Positions 25,011 to 33,220 are shown, numbered from the stretch's first letter. The stretch: 64,000 bases of DNA from Breoghania corrubedonensis (GCF_003053845.1 NZ_QAYG01000010.1:1-64000), one strand, 5' to 3'. A program made the numbers and translations. Notes: a model not told the origin generated them from the letters alone.

Positions 25011-25781
25011 ATGCGTTTCATCATCCGCGCCGCCGCAGCAGCAGCGCTGACCTTCGCCGCAATTGCTACGGCCAATGCCGAAACGGTTCGCATCGGCACC
25101 GAAGGCGCCTATCCCCCGTTCAACAACCTGACGCCGGACGGCCAGCTGGTGGGCTTCGACATCGACATCGCCAAGGCTCTGTGCGACGAGATGAAGGTCG
25201 AGTGCGAGTTCGTGACCCAGGACTGGGACGGGCTGATCCCCGCGCTCGAGGCCAACAAGTTCGACGCCATCATCGCCTCCATGTCGATCACTGACGAGCG
25301 CAAAAAGAAGGTCGACTTCACCAACAAGTACTACAACACCCCGCCGGCCATTGCCGTGCCGAAGGATTCAGACATCAAGGGCGTAAGCCCTGAGGCCCTG
25401 GCCGGCAAGACCATCGGCGCGCAGTCCGCAACGACGCATGCCAACTTCGCCGAGGAGAAGTACCCGGATGCGGACGTGAAGGTCTATCCGACCGCGGATG
25501 AATACAAGCTCGACATTTCCAACGGCCGGCTCGACGCCGTCGTCGACGATGTGGTCGTGCTGAGCGACTGGGTGAAGAGCGAAGACGGCGCCTGCTGCAA
25601 GATCCTGGGCACGGTGAAGCCGGATGCGGCCATCTACGGCGAGGGCATCGGAATCGCACTGCGCAAGGGAGACGACGCGCTGCGCGAGAAGTTCAACAAG
25701 GCGATCGTGGCGATCCGCGCGAACGGCACCTACAAGAAGATCAACGACAAGTACTTCGAGTTCGACGTCTACGGCGATTGA
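25011..25781 (+). CDS. Polar amino acid ABC transporter, substrate-binding protein
   Basis: This 256-residue periplasmic protein of the SBP_bac_3 family has a signal peptide (MRFIIRAAAAAALTFAAIA, cleavage near ANA-ET). The ligand-binding landmarks include VRIGTEGAYPPFNNLTPDG, GFDIDIAKALCDEM, DWDGLIPALEANKFDAIIASM and ITDERKKKVDFTNKYY, typical of lysine/arginine/ornithine or histidine binding proteins. AGAGGAAAACC precedes the ATG. It is followed by a long hairpin and two permease genes. The substrate is probably a basic amino acid, by inference. Confidence 0.92.
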   Translation: MRFIIRAAAAAALTFAAIATANAETVRIGTEGAYPPFNNLTPDGQLVGFDIDIAKALCDEMKVECEFVTQDWDGLIPALEANKFDAIIASMSITDERKKKVDFTNKYYNTPPAIAVPKDSDIKGVSPEALAGKTIGAQSATTHANFAEEKYPDADVKVYPTADEYKLDISNGRLDAVVDDVVVLSDWVKSEDGACCKILGTVKPDAAIYGEGIGIALRKGDDALREKFNKAIVAIRANGTYKKINDKYFEFDVYGD

Positions 25782-25800
25782 TCACTCTTCAGTTTTGTCA

Positions 25801-25837
25801 CCCGGCGCGGAAGGACATCGATGTCCGCCGCGCCGGG
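25801..25837 (+). terminator. Intercistronic hairpin between binding protein and permease genes
   Basis: CCCGGCGCGG (25801-25810) pairs with CCGCGCCGGG (25828-25837), and the loop holds the perfect palindrome GACATCGATGTC (25814-25825). It sits 20 bases after the binding-protein stop. Such stems typically allow partial termination or protect the upstream mRNA, raising binding protein levels over permease levels. The downstream TTCGCCGTTTTTG gives a weak T-tract. Confidence 0.7.
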
Positions 25838-25911
25838 TTCGCCGTTTTTGCCGGCGGGTTCCGCATCCGCCGGTCGAAGCATCCTTGCATGACGCAAGCC
25901 CAGGCCGACAT

Positions 25912-26622
25912 ATGGACCACGTCCTGACGCTGCTCTCCTTCGGCAAAGAAGGATGGGGCGACGAAATCGCCGCCGGCACACTTCTGACCATCGCCCTGGC
26001 GCTGGCGACATTGCCGCTCGGACTGTTGCAGGGATTCCTGCTGGCACTCGCCAAGAATTCCGATGATTCAAACCTCCAGCGCGCCGCCGACATCTACACC
26101 ACGATCTTTCGGGGCCTGCCGGAACTGATGACGCTGTTTCTCATCTATTACGGCGTGCAGATCGGCCTGCAGGCGTTCATCGGCCTGTTCGTCGAAGGCG
26201 TCTATATCGAGATCAACAGCTTCCTGGCGGGCATGGTGGCTCTGGGGGTGGTGTTCTCCTCCTATTCCAGCGAGGTGTTCCTGTCCGCCTTCCGCGGCAT
26301 TTCCCAGGGCCAGTACGAAGGGGGCTACGCGCTCGGCCTGTCGAGCTACCAGACCATGCGGCTCGTCATCCTGCCGCAACTCATCCGGCTTGCCCTGCCG
26401 GGCCTGTCGAACCTGTGGCTGGTGCTTTTGAAGGACACCGCGCTGGTTTCGGTGATCGGTCTTTCCGACCTGCTGCGCATGTCAGGTGTAGCCGCGCGCG
26501 TCTCCAAGGAGGCCTTTCTGTTCTTCGGGCTCGCCTGCCTGATCTACCTCGTCTTGTCGATGATCTCTTCCGCGGGACTTGCCCGCATCGACGCCTGGGC
26601 GCGCAAGGGGGACACGCGATGA
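25912..26622 (+). CDS. Polar amino acid ABC transporter permease (HisQ type)
   Basis: The 236-residue protein has five membrane helices and the HisQM-family EAA loop, about YEGGYALGLSSYQTMRLVILPQ with the following LIRLALPGLSNLWLVLLKDT. The early segment FRGLPELMTLFLIYYGVQIG matches this family's second helix. It forms the inner-membrane pore with the second permease. The ATG at 25912 gives the family N-terminus; an earlier in-frame start would run into the hairpin. Its TGA overlaps the next start (ATGA at 26619-26622). Confidence 0.92.
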   Translation: MDHVLTLLSFGKEGWGDEIAAGTLLTIALALATLPLGLLQGFLLALAKNSDDSNLQRAADIYTTIFRGLPELMTLFLIYYGVQIGLQAFIGLFVEGVYIEINSFLAGMVALGVVFSSYSSEVFLSAFRGISQGQYEGGYALGLSSYQTMRLVILPQLIRLALPGLSNLWLVLLKDTALVSVIGLSDLLRMSGVAARVSKEAFLFFGLACLIYLVLSMISSAGLARIDAWARKGDTR

Positions 26623-27449
26623 GCCTCGGATCGGCAGCCGCCGAAGCCCCGCCCGCCCCCGTCAAGACAGCGCGCCCCTGGACCTTCACCCGGATCGCCG
26701 GCTACGCGTTGATGGGTTTCTGGATCGCGATGGGACTGGGGCTTGTCGCCTTTCTCGTAAGTTCCTTCGATCCGGAATTCATGGCGAAATACGGGGCCAA
26801 GTTCATAAAAGGGCTTATCGTCACCATCGAACTGGTGGGGTTATCTGTCGTTCTTGGAGCATTGGTCTCGCTGCCGGTGGCGATGGGGCGCCTGTCCAGC
26901 AACAAGATCATCGGCCGCATCGCCTATTCCTACGTCTATTTCTTCCGCGGCACGCCACTTCTGGCGCAGGTGTTCCTGTTCTATTACGGCGCGGGATCGT
27001 TCCGTCCGTTCCTGCAGGATATCGGGCTCTGGTGGCTGTTGCGTGACGCCTGGGGCTGCGCGCTGCTGACCTTCACGCTCAACACCTCTGCCTATCAGGC
27101 GGAAATCCTCGCCGGCGCGATCCGCAACGTGCCCGCAGGACAGATCGAGGCGGGCAAGACGCTGGGGCTCAAGCGCGGAGTGATCTTCTTCCGCATCGTG
27201 CTGCCGCAGGCACTGATCACAGCGCTGAGGCCCTATGGCAACGAGGTCATCCTCATGCTAAAGGGCTCGGCCATCGTCTCCATCGTCACGGTCTTCGATC
27301 TGATGGGCGAGACCCGGCGGATCTATTCGCGAACCTACGACTTCCAGGCCTATTTATGGGCGGCGATGCTCTACATCATCCTGGTGGAAGGGTTGCGCAG
27401 AGTGTGGGACAAGCTTGAGGCGCGCCTGACCCGGCACCTCAAGCGCTGA
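26619..27449 (+). CDS. Polar amino acid ABC transporter permease (HisM type)
   Basis: The 276-residue second permease subunit has a longer cytosolic N-terminus (about 25 residues, Ala/Pro-rich) and the family motif region GQIEAGKTLGLKRGVIFFRIV followed by LPQALITALRPYGNEVILMLKG. YFFRGTPLLAQVFLFYYGAG marks the conserved second helix. It overlaps the preceding permease by four bases. No ATP-binding subunit gene follows: after the stop there is a palindromic repeat and then an unrelated minus-strand gene, so the ATPase must be encoded elsewhere. Confidence 0.92.
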   Translation: MSLGSAAAEAPPAPVKTARPWTFTRIAGYALMGFWIAMGLGLVAFLVSSFDPEFMAKYGAKFIKGLIVTIELVGLSVVLGALVSLPVAMGRLSSNKIIGRIAYSYVYFFRGTPLLAQVFLFYYGAGSFRPFLQDIGLWWLLRDAWGCALLTFTLNTSAYQAEILAGAIRNVPAGQIEAGKTLGLKRGVIFFRIVLPQALITALRPYGNEVILMLKGSAIVSIVTVFDLMGETRRIYSRTYDFQAYLWAAMLYIILVEGLRRVWDKLEARLTRHLKR

Positions 27450-27495
27450 GGCCGGCGGTCGCACGTCAGGCGGACGCAGGGTATGGGGCCACACC

Positions 27496-27612
27496 CTAGA
27501 GCATATTCCAATCAGATTTACTCAATCCGATGGACAAGAATATGCTCAGGATTTTGATCTGAAGCGGTTTCTTGTCGACCAAGCGATTTCGCTTGGTCGG
27601 AACGCGCTCTAG
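27496..27612. repeat. Full-length copy of the TAG-initiated palindromic repeat family
   Basis: The 117-base element has short terminal inverted repeats, CTAGAGC (27496-27502) and GCTCTAG (27606-27612). It holds a perfect ten-base hairpin with loop ATTT (27576-27599) and a second inverted pair, GAGCATATT (27499-27507) with AATATGCTC (27539-27547). The stop codon of the minus-strand Rrf2 gene (27609-27611) lies inside its right terminal repeat. Related copies are at 877-927 and 32503-32551. Confidence 0.8.
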
Positions 27613-27983
27613 ACGATGTCGGCAAGTGTCTTTCCGTCGAAAACGTCCAGAAACGCGGAAAGCCCCTGATCGAAAAGCCTGGTCAGCTTGCACGTTTTCA
27701 AGGGGCATGCGGCGCAATCGAGCAACGTCAGGTTCTCCTGCCGGCGGATCAGTTGCCCGAGATTGATCTGCGTCGGCGAACAGGCCAGCCGCAGCCCTCC
27801 CTTCTTGCCCGGCACCGCCTTCACCAGTCCGGCGCCAGACAAGCTCTGCGCCACCTTCTTCAGGTGCTGCGACGAGATGCCGTAGACTTCGGCCACCTCA
27901 CCTATGGTCACGAGGCGATCGGGCTCCTGCGCCAGATACATCAGCAAACGCAGCGAAAAGTCCGTGAATTGCGTCACTTTCAT
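27609..27983 (-). CDS. Rrf2 family regulator, NsrR-like
   Basis: The 124-residue protein has the Rrf2 winged-helix lead VTQFTDFSLRLLMYLAQEPD and GKKGGLRLACSPTQINLGQLIR. The cluster-binding region has Cys90, Cys93 and Cys98 (DCAACPLKTCK), a tighter spacing than the C-x5-C-x5-C of IscR and NsrR. Divergent hcp and a candidate NsrR operator in between suggest it is a nitric-oxide-responsive repressor of hcp. An iron-sulfur cluster is expected from the cysteines. The stop codon TAG is the end of a repeat element. I give no symbol because the cysteine spacing is unusual. Confidence 0.85.
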   Translation of the reverse strand: MKVTQFTDFSLRLLMYLAQEPDRLVTIGEVAEVYGISSQHLKKVAQSLSGAGLVKAVPGKKGGLRLACSPTQINLGQLIRRQENLTLLDCAACPLKTCKLTRLFDQGLSAFLDVFDGKTLADIV

Positions 27984-28127
27984 GGTGCGACAGAGGTCTC
28001 CTGTCCTCTAAAACGGGCCTGTTGCGCCCGGTCTTCCTTTTCATATTAGCGCGAATTCGTCGCCGCCGTATGCCGATACGCCCGCTTGACACGTCCATCC
28101 ACGCGGATCATGGTTCGAGCGACAAAT

Positions 28128-28146
28128 GGGGTATTTAATATACTCC
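28128..28146. promoter_or_regulatory. Candidate NsrR operator between the Rrf2 gene and hcp
   Basis: GTATTTAATATAC (28131-28143) is a near-palindrome, GTAT-N5-ATAC, matching the core of the published NsrR motif type (TGTATTTAAAATACA) at all but one or two central positions. It lies in the divergent region of 375 bases, 148 bases from the Rrf2 start and about 216 bases from hcp. A TTGACA box at 28086-28091 is nearby, but I see no matching -10. Assignment is by similarity to a motif known to me. Confidence 0.5.
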
Positions 28147-28231
28147 TTTTGGTCATCTCGAAACATCCCGTTATCAACCCACCCGTCAAGGGTAGGAACG
28201 GGAAAGGCATGCCCGCTTGCGGGCGCCCGGA

Positions 28232-28340
28232 GCGTTTCCGTTCTGACTGAACCGTCCGAGCGGCCGGAAACATGCTCAAGATCAAGATGTTGAGCATGGT
28301 CCTGTCGATCTGGTCCATTCAACCCGATCGGGATGAGCTC
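28232..28340. repeat. Degenerate relative of the palindromic repeat family
   Basis: An ungapped comparison of 28270-28311 with 27538-27579 gives about 28 of 42 identical bases. The segment contains a perfect nine-base inverted repeat, CATGCTCAA (28271-28279) and TTGAGCATG (28290-28298), with ten bases between the arms. The hcp reading frame remains open through it, but the resulting N-terminal extension is not part of the Hcp family. The right end is ill-defined. Confidence 0.4.
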
Positions 28341-28358
28341 CAGAAATGGGGATCCAGG

Positions 28359-29939
28359 ATGCTTTGTTATCAATGCGAACAAACCACGCCCGGCGGCGGG
28401 TGCTCCGACATCGGCGTCTGCGGCAAGGAACCTGACGTCGCAGACCTTCAGGATCTGCTGATAGACGCCGCCCAGCGCCTTGCCCGATCGCTTTCGACGG
28501 TTCCGGCCGAACAAAGGCCGCAAGGGGCGTCGGCGCAGCTTGAGAATGCGCTGTTCACCACCGTCACCAACGTCAATTTCGACGCGGAAAGTATCGAGGC
28601 GCTGATTGTTGCGGTCGACACCATGACCGATCCTGCCAATCCGGAGGCCAGCGGAGCCTCTCGTGAAGAGCGCCTGACCAACGCCTACAAGGTCGGGATC
28701 TCCGCCCGCCGCGCCCGTCAGGGCGAGAACGTGACCGGCCTGCAGGATCTGCTGCTCTTCGGCCTGAAAGGAATGGCGGCCTACGCCCATCATGCGCGCC
28801 GCCTTGGCCGGACAGACCCGGTTGTCGACGCGTTCATGATCGAAGCCCTGGCGAAGCTGGCCGAGGGGTTGAGCGATCCCGATGCGCTGATCGCACTCAA
28901 CCTGAAATGTGGCGAAGTCACTGTCGCTGTCCTCGCCCTGCTCGATGGAGCCAATACCGGCAGCTACGGCCATCCCGTGCCCACGGCTGTGCGCATGGGC
29001 CATGTTCCGGGCAAGGCAATTCTGGTTTCCGGCCATGACCTGAAGGACCTGAAGGCACTGCTGGAGCAGACCGAAGGCACCGGGATCAACATTTACACCC
29101 ACGGCGAAATGCTGCCGGCGCACGGCTATCCCGAGCTCAACAAGTATCCCCATCTCGCAGGGCATTACGGCGGGGCCTGGATGCGCCAGCGTCGCGAGTT
29201 CGAGAATTTCCCCGGCCCCATCCTGATGACCACCAATTGCATTCAGCGGCCGGCGCCGACCTACGAGGATAGGATCTACACCTGCGGCCTCGTGGCGTTT
29301 CCCTTCGTGAAGCATGTCGAGGGAAGCGACTTCTCCGCGCTGCTCGAGGCGGCCAAGGCCACACCGGGCTTCACCGACGAGACGAACGCCGGCGACCATC
29401 TGGTCGGTTTCGGCCATAACGCAGTGTTGTCGGTTGCCGACACCATCATCGATGCGGTCAAGTCGGGAGCGCTGAAGAAATTCGTTCTCATCGGCGGCTG
29501 CGACGGCGTGAAATTCGACCGCAGCTATTACACCGACCTGGCGACATCCCTGCCGCAGGACTGGGCGATCCTGACACTGGGTTGCGGAAAGTTCCGCGTC
29601 ATCGGCCATGACTACGGAAATATCGGCGGCCTGCCCCGTCTGCTCGACATGGGTCAGTGCAATGACGCCTTCTCCGCGGTCAAGGTGGCCATGGCGCTTG
29701 CCGATGCATTCGAGTGCTCCATCAATGACCTGCCGTTGCACCTGGTGCTGTCGTGGTACGAACAGAAGGCGATCTGCATCCTGCTCGCCCTGTTGCATCT
29801 GGGGGTGAAGAACATCCGGATCGGGCCCAGCCTGCCGGCGTTCATCACGCCGAGCGTGCTTCAGGTGCTGGTCGACACCTTCAACGTCATGCCCATCGAC
29901 ACAGTGGAAAATGACCTGAAGGCGATGCAGGCGGCCTGA
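28359..29939 (+). CDS. hcp: Hybrid cluster protein (hydroxylamine reductase)
   Basis: Hcp carries an iron-sulfur-oxygen hybrid cluster and is linked to nitric oxide and hydroxylamine detoxification. The 526-residue protein starts MLCYQCEQT with Cys3, Cys6, Cys15 and Cys21, spaced C-x2-C-x8-C-x5-C. This is the arrangement of class I proteins with a [4Fe-4S] cluster, not the C-x2-C-x11-C-x6-C of enterobacterial class II proteins. Cluster ligands for the hybrid site are in GLVAFPFVKHVEGSDF, KFVLIGGCDGVKFDRSYYTD and LTLGCGKFRVIG. The ATG at 28359 was chosen over 28272 because the family begins at this Met. No hcr reductase gene is adjacent. Confidence 0.95.
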   Translation: MLCYQCEQTTPGGGCSDIGVCGKEPDVADLQDLLIDAAQRLARSLSTVPAEQRPQGASAQLENALFTTVTNVNFDAESIEALIVAVDTMTDPANPEASGASREERLTNAYKVGISARRARQGENVTGLQDLLLFGLKGMAAYAHHARRLGRTDPVVDAFMIEALAKLAEGLSDPDALIALNLKCGEVTVAVLALLDGANTGSYGHPVPTAVRMGHVPGKAILVSGHDLKDLKALLEQTEGTGINIYTHGEMLPAHGYPELNKYPHLAGHYGGAWMRQRREFENFPGPILMTTNCIQRPAPTYEDRIYTCGLVAFPFVKHVEGSDFSALLEAAKATPGFTDETNAGDHLVGFGHNAVLSVADTIIDAVKSGALKKFVLIGGCDGVKFDRSYYTDLATSLPQDWAILTLGCGKFRVIGHDYGNIGGLPRLLDMGQCNDAFSAVKVAMALADAFECSINDLPLHLVLSWYEQKAICILLALLHLGVKNIRIGPSLPAFITPSVLQVLVDTFNVMPIDTVENDLKAMQAA

Positions 29940-30003
29940 TCCGCCCCTCATCCGCCGCGAGCGGAACGGCACTCGATAGCGCCGCACTCGTGGAAACAGA
30001 AAG

Positions 30004-30035
30004 GCGCGTGAGGCAGGCCTCCCCACCTCACGCGC
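30004..30035 (+). terminator. Hairpin downstream of hcp
   Basis: GCGCGTGAGG (30004-30013) pairs perfectly with CCTCACGCGC (30026-30035). It lies 65 bases after the hcp stop without a strong T-run. The remaining sequence of this 333-base gap up to 30272 shows no gene or further structure that I can name. Confidence 0.6.
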
Positions 30036-30272
30036 TCATTCCGCTCAGATCGCCCCGTCGTCTCAGGGGCTCATTCAATTTGCTCGGCCCCGCCTTGGCG
30101 GTCCGGTCCCACCTTCTTGAAACAAGGGGGCTGTCGCTACCCGGACGAAGCCATTAATACGCGTGACGTGGCGGTAACGGGGGCCGGATGCGCAGGCAAA
30201 CCCGGGTTTTCTCTTTTCTAATCGGTCTCCACCGCCTATTCCTCAGATGAATTCCGCATTTCGGGAGCCACC

Positions 30273-31418
30273 ATGAGCACAGATAAGAACATCGCCACCG
30301 TCCTTGCCCATGCGGGTGGAAGTCCCGACCCACGCACGGGTGCCGTCGTCCCCGGCATCGCTCCGGCCACCACCTTTGCGCGCGGCACGGACTATGCGCT
30401 GCCCAGCCCCGGCCACCTCTATTCGCGCGACGACAACGATCTCTATCGGCAGGCCGAAGCTTTGATCGCGCGCATGGAAGGGGCCGAAGAGACCCGCCTC
30501 TTCGCTTCCGGCATGGCGGCGATCGCAGCGGTTTTTCGCTCCGTCCCGCAAGGCGCGGCCGTCGTCGTCCAGTCGGGCATCTACTGGGGAACGACGGTGT
30601 GGGTTCGCAAGTTCTGCAAGCGCAACGCGCTTGCACTCGTGGAATGCGACACAAGCGATCCGGCCAGACTGTCGGAAACGCTCGAACAGGCCGCAGCCGA
30701 TCTGGTGTTCATCGAAACCCCCTCGAACCCGACATTGAAGGTCACCGACATCGAGGCCGCAGCGAATGCCGCACATGAGGCGGGGGCAGTGCTGGTTGTC
30801 GATGCCACCGCGTCGACGCCGCTCGTCTGCCAGCCGATGAAATTCGGCGCGGACTTCGTCGTTCATTCCGCCACCAAGGCGCTGAATGGCCATTCCGATC
30901 TGCTCGCCGGCGTCGTCTCCGCCCGCGACGCCTCTTCGGAGCGTTGGCGTCTGATCGCTGAGGAACGGCATGACGCGGGCGCCGTGCTGGGATCCTTCGA
31001 GGCGTGGTTGCTGCTGCGTGGCCTGCGCACGCTCTCACTTCGCGTCGAGCGGATGAACGCCAACGCGCTAGCCATCGCGCGCTTCCTGGCCGGCCACGAC
31101 AAGGTGGAGCGGGTGCTCTATCCGGGACTTGAAACCCATCCGGGCCACGACATCGCCGTACGTCAGATGAGCGGCGGGTTCGGCTCGCTGGTCTCGGTGC
31201 TTGTCAAGGGCGGAGCTGAGGACGCGCTGGCCGCCGCCGGACGACTGCAGATCTTCCTGCGCGCGACGTCGCTGGGCGGGGTGGAAAGCCTCGTCGAGCA
31301 CCGTTATTCGATCGAGGGCGATGCGACGGGCGTTCCAAAGAACCTGCTCAGGCTTTCGATCGGCATCGAGCATGCCGACGACCTGATCGCGGATCTGGAC
31401 CAGGCACTTTCGCTCTGA
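30273..31418 (+). CDS. Trans-sulfuration family PLP enzyme (Cys/Met metabolism)
   Basis: The 381-residue protein belongs to the cystathionine gamma-synthase / beta-lyase family. Landmarks are LYSRDDNDLYRQAEALIARMEG, ETRLFASGMAAIAAVF, DLVFIETPSNPTLKVTDI, and the PLP Schiff-base lysine Lys202 in VHSATKALNGHSDLLAG. The C-terminal SLGGVESLVEHR is also conserved. The usual NP after YSR-x-x is replaced by ND, so the exact reaction cannot be chosen between gamma-synthase, gamma-lyase and beta-lyase. It stands alone on the plus strand, about 100 bases before an oxidoreductase gene, and may be cotranscribed with it. Confidence 0.88.
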   Translation: MSTDKNIATVLAHAGGSPDPRTGAVVPGIAPATTFARGTDYALPSPGHLYSRDDNDLYRQAEALIARMEGAEETRLFASGMAAIAAVFRSVPQGAAVVVQSGIYWGTTVWVRKFCKRNALALVECDTSDPARLSETLEQAAADLVFIETPSNPTLKVTDIEAAANAAHEAGAVLVVDATASTPLVCQPMKFGADFVVHSATKALNGHSDLLAGVVSARDASSERWRLIAEERHDAGAVLGSFEAWLLLRGLRTLSLRVERMNANALAIARFLAGHDKVERVLYPGLETHPGHDIAVRQMSGGFGSLVSVLVKGGAEDALAAAGRLQIFLRATSLGGVESLVEHRYSIEGDATGVPKNLLRLSIGIEHADDLIADLDQALSL

Positions 31419-31523
31419 AACGACCTTCCGTTCGGGCACCGTCTTCGATTAGGCTTGCGATCGACGCAGGGCGCGCGTCGGCACGCTCATTGCTTTCAAC
31501 GAAATCCGTGGGGGAAACGTAAC

Positions 31524-32402
31524 ATGGCGAATGTCGCATTCATCGGTCTCGGCGTCATGGGATACCCGATGGCCGGCCACCTGAAGACGCGCGGCGGACA
31601 TGATGTGACCGTCTACAACCGCACCGCGGAAAAGGCAGAGGCCTGGGTGAAGCAGTACGGCGGAGAGCGCGCGGCGACCCCTGCGGCGGCGGCGGCGGGC
31701 TGCGATTTCGTGTTCTGCTGCGTCGGCAATGACGACGACCTGCGATCCATCACGTTGGGACCCGACGGCGCTTTCAAGGGCATGAAGGAAGGCGCGATCT
31801 TCATCGACAACACGACCGCATCCGCCCATGTGGCGCGCGAACTTTACGACGCCGCGAAGGCCCAGGGATTTACCTTTCTCGACGCCCCCGTTTCCGGCGG
31901 TCAGGCAGGGGCGGAGAACGGCCAGCTTACCGTTATGGTAGGGGGCGATGCGGATGCTTTCGAGACGGCGCGGCCGGTCATCGACGCTTACGCCAAGATG
32001 GTCGGCCTGATGGGCGAGACGGGCGCCGGCCAGCTCACCAAGATGGTCAACCAGATCTGCATTGCAGGCCTCGTGCAGGGGCTGTCGGAGGCGATCCACT
32101 TCGCCGGCAAGGCGGATCTGGATGTGGAGAAAGTGATCGGCGTGATCTCCAAGGGCGCGGCGCAATCCTGGCAGATGGAAAACCGCTGGAAGTCGATGGC
32201 GGACGGAACGTTCGATTTCGGCTTCGCGGTGGACTGGATGCGCAAGGACCTCTCCATCTGTCTGGACGAGGCACGCGCCAACGGCGCCCGGCTGCCGGTG
32301 ACGGCCGTCGTCGATCAGTTCTACGCCGAGGTACAGGCCATGGGCGGAAAGCGCTGGGATACATCCAGCCTGATCGCGCGACTGGAAAAGGGCGAGAAAT
32401 AG
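31524..32402 (+). CDS. NAD(P)-dependent beta-hydroxyacid dehydrogenase (3-hydroxyisobutyrate type)
   Basis: The 292-residue protein starts with the Rossmann motif VAFIGLGVMGYPMAGHLK (4-21) and has the substrate-binding DAPVSGGQAGAENGQLTVM and the catalytic lysine region GAGQLTKMVNQICIAGL. These are the landmarks of the 3-hydroxyisobutyrate / tartronate semialdehyde reductase family. A role in valine degradation would fit with mmsA near the window end, but they are 30 kb apart. GGGGGAAACG precedes the ATG at 31524. Substrate specificity is inferred only. Confidence 0.88.
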   Translation: MANVAFIGLGVMGYPMAGHLKTRGGHDVTVYNRTAEKAEAWVKQYGGERAATPAAAAAGCDFVFCCVGNDDDLRSITLGPDGAFKGMKEGAIFIDNTTASAHVARELYDAAKAQGFTFLDAPVSGGQAGAENGQLTVMVGGDADAFETARPVIDAYAKMVGLMGETGAGQLTKMVNQICIAGLVQGLSEAIHFAGKADLDVEKVIGVISKGAAQSWQMENRWKSMADGTFDFGFAVDWMRKDLSICLDEARANGARLPVTAVVDQFYAEVQAMGGKRWDTSSLIARLEKGEK

Positions 32403-32502
32403 ACCGGGAGCACACGACAGGAACGGCCGGCGGGCCGTCTTGCGGGAGCCTTGACGGGGGCGGCCCGTCTCGAGGGATGGGCCGCTTATTCCACCCCCTG
32501 GG

Positions 32503-32551
32503 GCGATTTCTTGTCGATCAAACGGGTCCGTTTGACCGGAAAGCGTTCTAG
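32503..32551. repeat. Partial copy of the TAG-initiated palindromic repeat family
   Basis: Read on the minus strand, it begins TAGAACGCTTTCC at the Lrp stop codon, continues with a hairpin (ten-base stem with one A-C mismatch, 32516-32537) and then GACAAGAAATCGC. The first 45 bases match the copy at 27496-27612 at roughly three of four positions. The two hairpins differ in base composition yet both keep their pairing, which suggests RNA or DNA structure is conserved. Confidence 0.7.
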
Positions 32552-33042
32552 TCCGCAGAGCCTGCCCGCTCCTTGCCGATGACGATGTAGTTCAGCGGCA
32601 ACTCGCTGGTGTTCTTGATCTGCTCCATCGCGAAGGTGGTGGAGACGTCGGCAATATCGATCTTCGAGATCAGCTTCTTGTAGAAAACGTCATAGGCATC
32701 GATATCCGGCACCACCACGCGCAGCAGGTAATCCACCGAACCGGCCATACGGTAGAATTCGACGACCTCGGGAAACTCGCGGATCACGTCCGCGAACTTC
32801 CGCAACCAGTCGTCGGTATGCTGGTTTGTGGTGATGGAGACGAAGGCCGTGACCTTGGCGTTGACCTTGGGCGCGTCGAGAAGCGCGACGCGCTTGCGGA
32901 TGACGCCGTCCTCCTCCAGCTTCTGGATGCGCCTCCAGCACGGCGTGGTGGACAACCCCACCCGACGGCCGATCTCGGCCACGGGAACGGTCGCATCGCT
33001 TTGCAGGATGGAGAGGATACGACGGTCGACCTTGTCTATCAT
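32548..33042 (-). CDS. Lrp/AsnC family transcriptional regulator
   Basis: The 164-residue protein has an N-terminal helix-turn-helix (about 1-60: IDKVDRRILSILQSDATVPV, then IGRRVGLSTTPCWRRIQKLE) and a C-terminal RAM ligand-binding domain (about 65-150) with EFYRMAGSVDYLLRVVVPD. It is a typical amino-acid-responsive regulator forming octamers. It is divergent from the rhodanese gene across a 178-base AT-rich gap, so it may regulate that gene. The stop codon TAG lies in a repeat element. The inducer is not known. Confidence 0.94.
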   Translation of the reverse strand: MIDKVDRRILSILQSDATVPVAEIGRRVGLSTTPCWRRIQKLEEDGVIRKRVALLDAPKVNAKVTAFVSITTNQHTDDWLRKFADVIREFPEVVEFYRMAGSVDYLLRVVVPDIDAYDVFYKKLISKIDIADVSTTFAMEQIKNTSELPLNYIVIGKERAGSAD

Positions 33043-33220
33043 TGTCAGACTTCCCTAGAATATTTTTCTACATATATCAACATTATCGATATCCAGCTTC
33101 CATCACGCATCCACATCCGTGGAATATTAGATTTTTCTTCTAAACTTGCGCACTGACACGCTTGTCCTTTTTGGATGCGAATGTCAATTCAATCTGCATC
33201 GTTTCACCGAGGAGCCCCCC

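Noticed and set aside
28272-28358. 29-residue N-terminal extension of Hcp
   Set aside because: The Hcp family begins MxCxxCEQ; the extension is encoded by a degenerate repeat element.
27984-28358. FNR or Dnr box upstream of hcp
   Set aside because: I looked for TTGAT-N4-ATCAA and found no acceptable match; only the NsrR-like palindrome was kept.
28041-30026. 661-codon open frame on the minus strand
   Set aside because: Antisense to hcp; composition is rich in Arg, Gly and His with no domain, while hcp on the other strand is unambiguous.
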